Below are positions 13,573-15,103 of a DNA stretch of 15,103 nucleotides, one piece after another. Under the pieces are notes generated by a model. The model did no database searches, was not told the DNA's origin, and was given only the letters and a program-made list of their open reading frames with translations. This DNA is from Candidatus Sericytochromatia bacterium (GTDB lineage: Bacteria > Cyanobacteriota > Sericytochromatia > UBA7694 > JACMQJ01): NCBI GenBank assembly GCA_014377055.1, contig JACMQJ010000062.1, forward strand, positions 1 to 15,103. The letters are read 5' to 3'. Numbering within the stretch: the first letter of the stretch is position 1; each line of letters starts with the position of its first letter. Made by a program: the position numbers and the translations under genes.

Positions 13573-14076
13573 ATGGATTTCGGTTTAAACTTAAATGTTA
13601 AAAGTGCTTCAGGTCTTAGCTCTAGCAATGTTAATGCAAGTATAGTACAAGCTGTACAACCAAAAGCAGCAGCTTCAAGCCCTGCTATTGATGGTCTATC
13701 AAATCTTCTAGCCAATGCAACCAAGGTAAATGAAGATCCAATTAAAACAAAATTAGTTAGTATTGATAATGAGTTAAGTGCTATGGAAGCTTATCTTGCA
13801 GACCTAAATGCACAAGGCGAAGCAGGAATGAAAGATCAAGCAAAAATACTTGCTACTCTTGATGGAATGGCAAAGAGATTAGGACAACTTCAACAAGAGT
13901 TAGAAAATCTTACTTCAGAAATAAAAGCAAGAAGTGCTGCAGGTAGACAACAATACGCTCAAATGTCACAAATAGATATACTAAAAAATCATATTGATGC
14001 TCAAAGAGAAATATTTAAAGTTGATGATACAATACCTGCTCCTGTGCAAGTTTCATCAACAGCTCAAGTAGTTTAA
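13573..14076 (+). CDS. small coiled-coil protein of unknown function
   Basis: A 167-residue protein with no signal peptide, membrane segment or family I recognise. Residues 1-52 are Ser/Ala/Asn-rich and probably flexible. Residues about 55-120 form heptad-like helices (KTKLVSIDNELSAMEAYLADL at 58-78, then LGQLQQELENLTSEIKAR at 103-120), predicted by eye to be coiled coil. A third helix follows (IDILKNHIDAQREIFKV, 134-150), and the protein ends in a Pro/Val/Ser tail. The low-complexity start followed by helices is the same general style as the two larger proteins upstream, which suggests that it works with them, but there is no direct sequence similarity that I can show. It is preceded by its own promoter. 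Confidence 0.75.
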   Translation: MDFGLNLNVKSASGLSSSNVNASIVQAVQPKAAASSPAIDGLSNLLANATKVNEDPIKTKLVSIDNELSAMEAYLADLNAQGEAGMKDQAKILATLDGMAKRLGQLQQELENLTSEIKARSAAGRQQYAQMSQIDILKNHIDAQREIFKVDDTIPAPVQVSSTAQVV

Positions 14077-14080
14077 TTAA

Positions 14081-14099
14081 TTTTTCTTTTTAAGAAAAA
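14081..14099 (+). terminator. candidate AT-rich hairpin after the coiled-coil gene
   Basis: TTTTTCTT (14081-14088) and AAGAAAAA (14092-14099) form an 8-bp stem around a 3-base loop, a few bases after the stop. There is only one G:C pair and no T-run behind it on the plus strand, so termination is doubtful. Confidence 0.25.
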
Positions 14100-14110
14100 A
14101 TATTAACAAA

Positions 14111-14140
14111 TTGTTTTAGCCATTATTTATAAGTTAAAAT
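14111..14140 (+). promoter_or_regulatory. candidate promoter of the hemolysin III-type gene
   Basis: TTGTTT (14111-14116), an 18-bp spacer and TAAAAT (14135-14140). The transcript would begin near 14147, some 34 bases before the ATG at 14181, where a GAGAT sequence gives a fair ribosome binding site. Confidence 0.35.
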
Positions 14141-14180
14141 GTTTCTAAAATATATTTTAAAAGTAAATAAGAGATAGATA

Positions 14181-14831
14181 ATGGCTACTTTAGAAAAAAA
14201 CTATGAAGAAGAGATAATCAACAGTATCACACATGGCTTTGGTGCTTTTATTAGTGTCATAGCCACTATTTTTTTGGTTATTTCTTCACTTCCTTTTCAA
14301 GATAAAGGAATTCATTTAATAAGTGCTTTAATATATGGTACTAGTATGATTCTTTTATATAGTGCTTCTTCAGTTTATCATGCCGTCCAAGATCCAATAT
14401 CCAAGTCCAAACTAAAAATTGTAGATCATGCCTGTATTTATTTATTAATAGCAGGAACCTATACACCTTTTTTCTTAATTGCTATCAAAGGTAATTATGG
14501 TTTAATACTAATGTCAATAATTTGGGGTCTAGCGTTTTCTGGTGTTATTTTTAAATTATTCTTTTATACACATAAACTTAACTTTTTATCCACAATATTG
14601 TATTTAATGATGGGTTGGATTAGTGTTTTTATAGTACCAACTCTACTAAAAACAATTCCTTTTTATGGTCTGGTCTGGCTAATAATTGGTGGAATATTAT
14701 ATACATTAGGAACAATATTTTATATTAAAGATAATAATAAATATTTTCATGCAATATGGCATTTATTTGTGCTTGGTGGTAGTGTATCTCATTATATAGC
14801 AGTCTTATTTTATGTGATGCCAATTAAATAA
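14181..14831 (+). CDS. hemolysin III / TrhA family (PAQR-like) seven-helix membrane protein
   Basis: A 216-residue inner-membrane protein of the bacterial hemolysin III/YqfA/TrhA family, distantly related to eukaryotic PAQR receptors. It has about seven hydrophobic helices from residue 20 on. Family signatures are present: E11 and N14 with SITHGFGA (15-22), the SSVYH motif with S63 and H67, D82-H83 in KIVDHACIYLLIAGTYTP (79-96), and the last-helix HAIWHLFVLGGSVSHY (190-205), with H190 and H194. The Ser/Asp/His set is thought to bind a metal in PAQR proteins. In E. coli TrhA has been linked to membrane fluidity control; the haemolysin name comes from a Bacillus homolog and does not imply toxicity here. 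Length and motifs look complete. It is convergent with the Nudix gene, 14 bp away. Confidence 0.92.
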   Translation: MATLEKNYEEEIINSITHGFGAFISVIATIFLVISSLPFQDKGIHLISALIYGTSMILLYSASSVYHAVQDPISKSKLKIVDHACIYLLIAGTYTPFFLIAIKGNYGLILMSIIWGLAFSGVIFKLFFYTHKLNFLSTILYLMMGWISVFIVPTLLKTIPFYGLVWLIIGGILYTLGTIFYIKDNNKYFHAIWHLFVLGGSVSHYIAVLFYVMPIK

Positions 14832-14845
14832 ATAAATCGTTGTTA

Positions 14846-15103
14846 CTATTTAAAAGATTTATTTAACATTCTAATCATTGAATCTTCTTTAATTAATGAT
14901 CTAAACTCATCAATTGTAAACCATTTTAGATCATTAGACTCATCACTAATAATTAACTTTTCATTTGAATCTGCTGTAAAAATATATGTTACATTGTAAT
15001 GATAATGTGATTTTTCATTTTTATTACTTGGTACAAAATGAACAACTAAATCAAAAATAGTATCATCAAATAATTTTATAGATGATAATCCTGATTCTTC
15101 TAT
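14846..15103 (-). CDS. Nudix hydrolase, C-terminal part, cut by window edge
   Basis: An open frame runs on the minus strand from the window edge to TAG at 14846-14848, giving the last 85 residues. It opens with IEESGL, which fits the end of the Nudix box (xEExGU), the Mg-binding motif of enzymes that cleave nucleoside diphosphates linked to other groups. Then come FDLVVHFVP (17-25), HYHYNVTYIFTAD (33-45) and ISDESNDLKWFTIDEF (52-67), a set of blocks common in Nudix domains, where the aromatic KWF and the following helix close the fold. Since the catalytic box is mostly outside the window, substrate and activity remain open. The gene ends 14 bp from the stop of the convergent hemolysin III-type gene. 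Confidence 0.85.
   Translation of the reverse strand: MEESGLSSIKLFDDTIFDLVVHFVPSNKNEKSHYHYNVTYIFTADSNEKLIISDESNDLKWFTIDEFRSLIKEDSMIRMLNKSFK

Noticed and set aside
14181..14831. Reading the hemolysin III-type gene as a virulence toxin
   Set aside because: The family is widespread in harmless bacteria and its seven-helix, metal-site layout fits a membrane homeostasis protein; nothing here supports toxicity.

Overview
The window is very AT-rich bacterial DNA with dense, mostly co-oriented genes. It carries a nusB-ftsY pair whose NusB has a long cyanobacterial-type N-terminal region (about 210 residues, opening with an ARxAARELAVL-like segment). That, with ybaB-recR, a Gram-negative-style GT9 heptosyltransferase relative and several lipoproteins, suggests a double-membrane bacterium related to cyanobacteria. 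A non-photosynthetic, low-GC lineage such as Melainabacteria/Vampirovibrionia is my best guess. This is inferred from gene content and protein style, not from a marker gene or a search.

Layout. Minus strand, read right to left from 4480 to 1: nusB, ftsY, udk, a DUF1499 membrane-anchored protein and a fatty-acyl-AMP ligase cut by the left edge, with gaps of 15 to 39 bp, probably one operon. A lipoprotein with two phospholipase D motifs (4656-5963) follows with its own near-consensus promoter, then a strong bidirectional terminator (6041-6070) and a small Gly/Thr-rich lipoprotein (6108-6464). Next is a second minus-strand operon, read from 10400 to 6693: ybaB, recR, a GT9 glycosyltransferase overlapping recR by 4 bp, and a 528-residue HEAT-like protein of unknown function.

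Plus strand, from 10654: a run of genes I cannot assign to named families. They encode a small exported protein with one TPR-like hairpin, two adjacent proteins (11254-12270 and 12279-13424) with low-complexity N-termini and helical C-terminal domains that look like distant paralogs, and a short coiled-coil protein (13573-14076). Each of the three transcription units has a candidate extended -10 promoter (TGn followed by a TATAAT-like hexamer), and the first has an array of inverted and direct half-sites where a -35 box would sit. A hemolysin III/TrhA-type seven-helix membrane protein (14181-14831) follows, convergent with a Nudix hydrolase cut by the right edge.

How the parts fit: the left operon joins rRNA antitermination, membrane protein targeting, pyrimidine salvage and lipid activation; the middle operon joins recombinational repair with a cell-surface sugar transferase. 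The 10654-14076 block is the part most likely to hold something undescribed. No tRNA, rRNA, CRISPR array or insertion sequence was seen, and with the starts chosen here no stretch above 300 bases lacks a gene.
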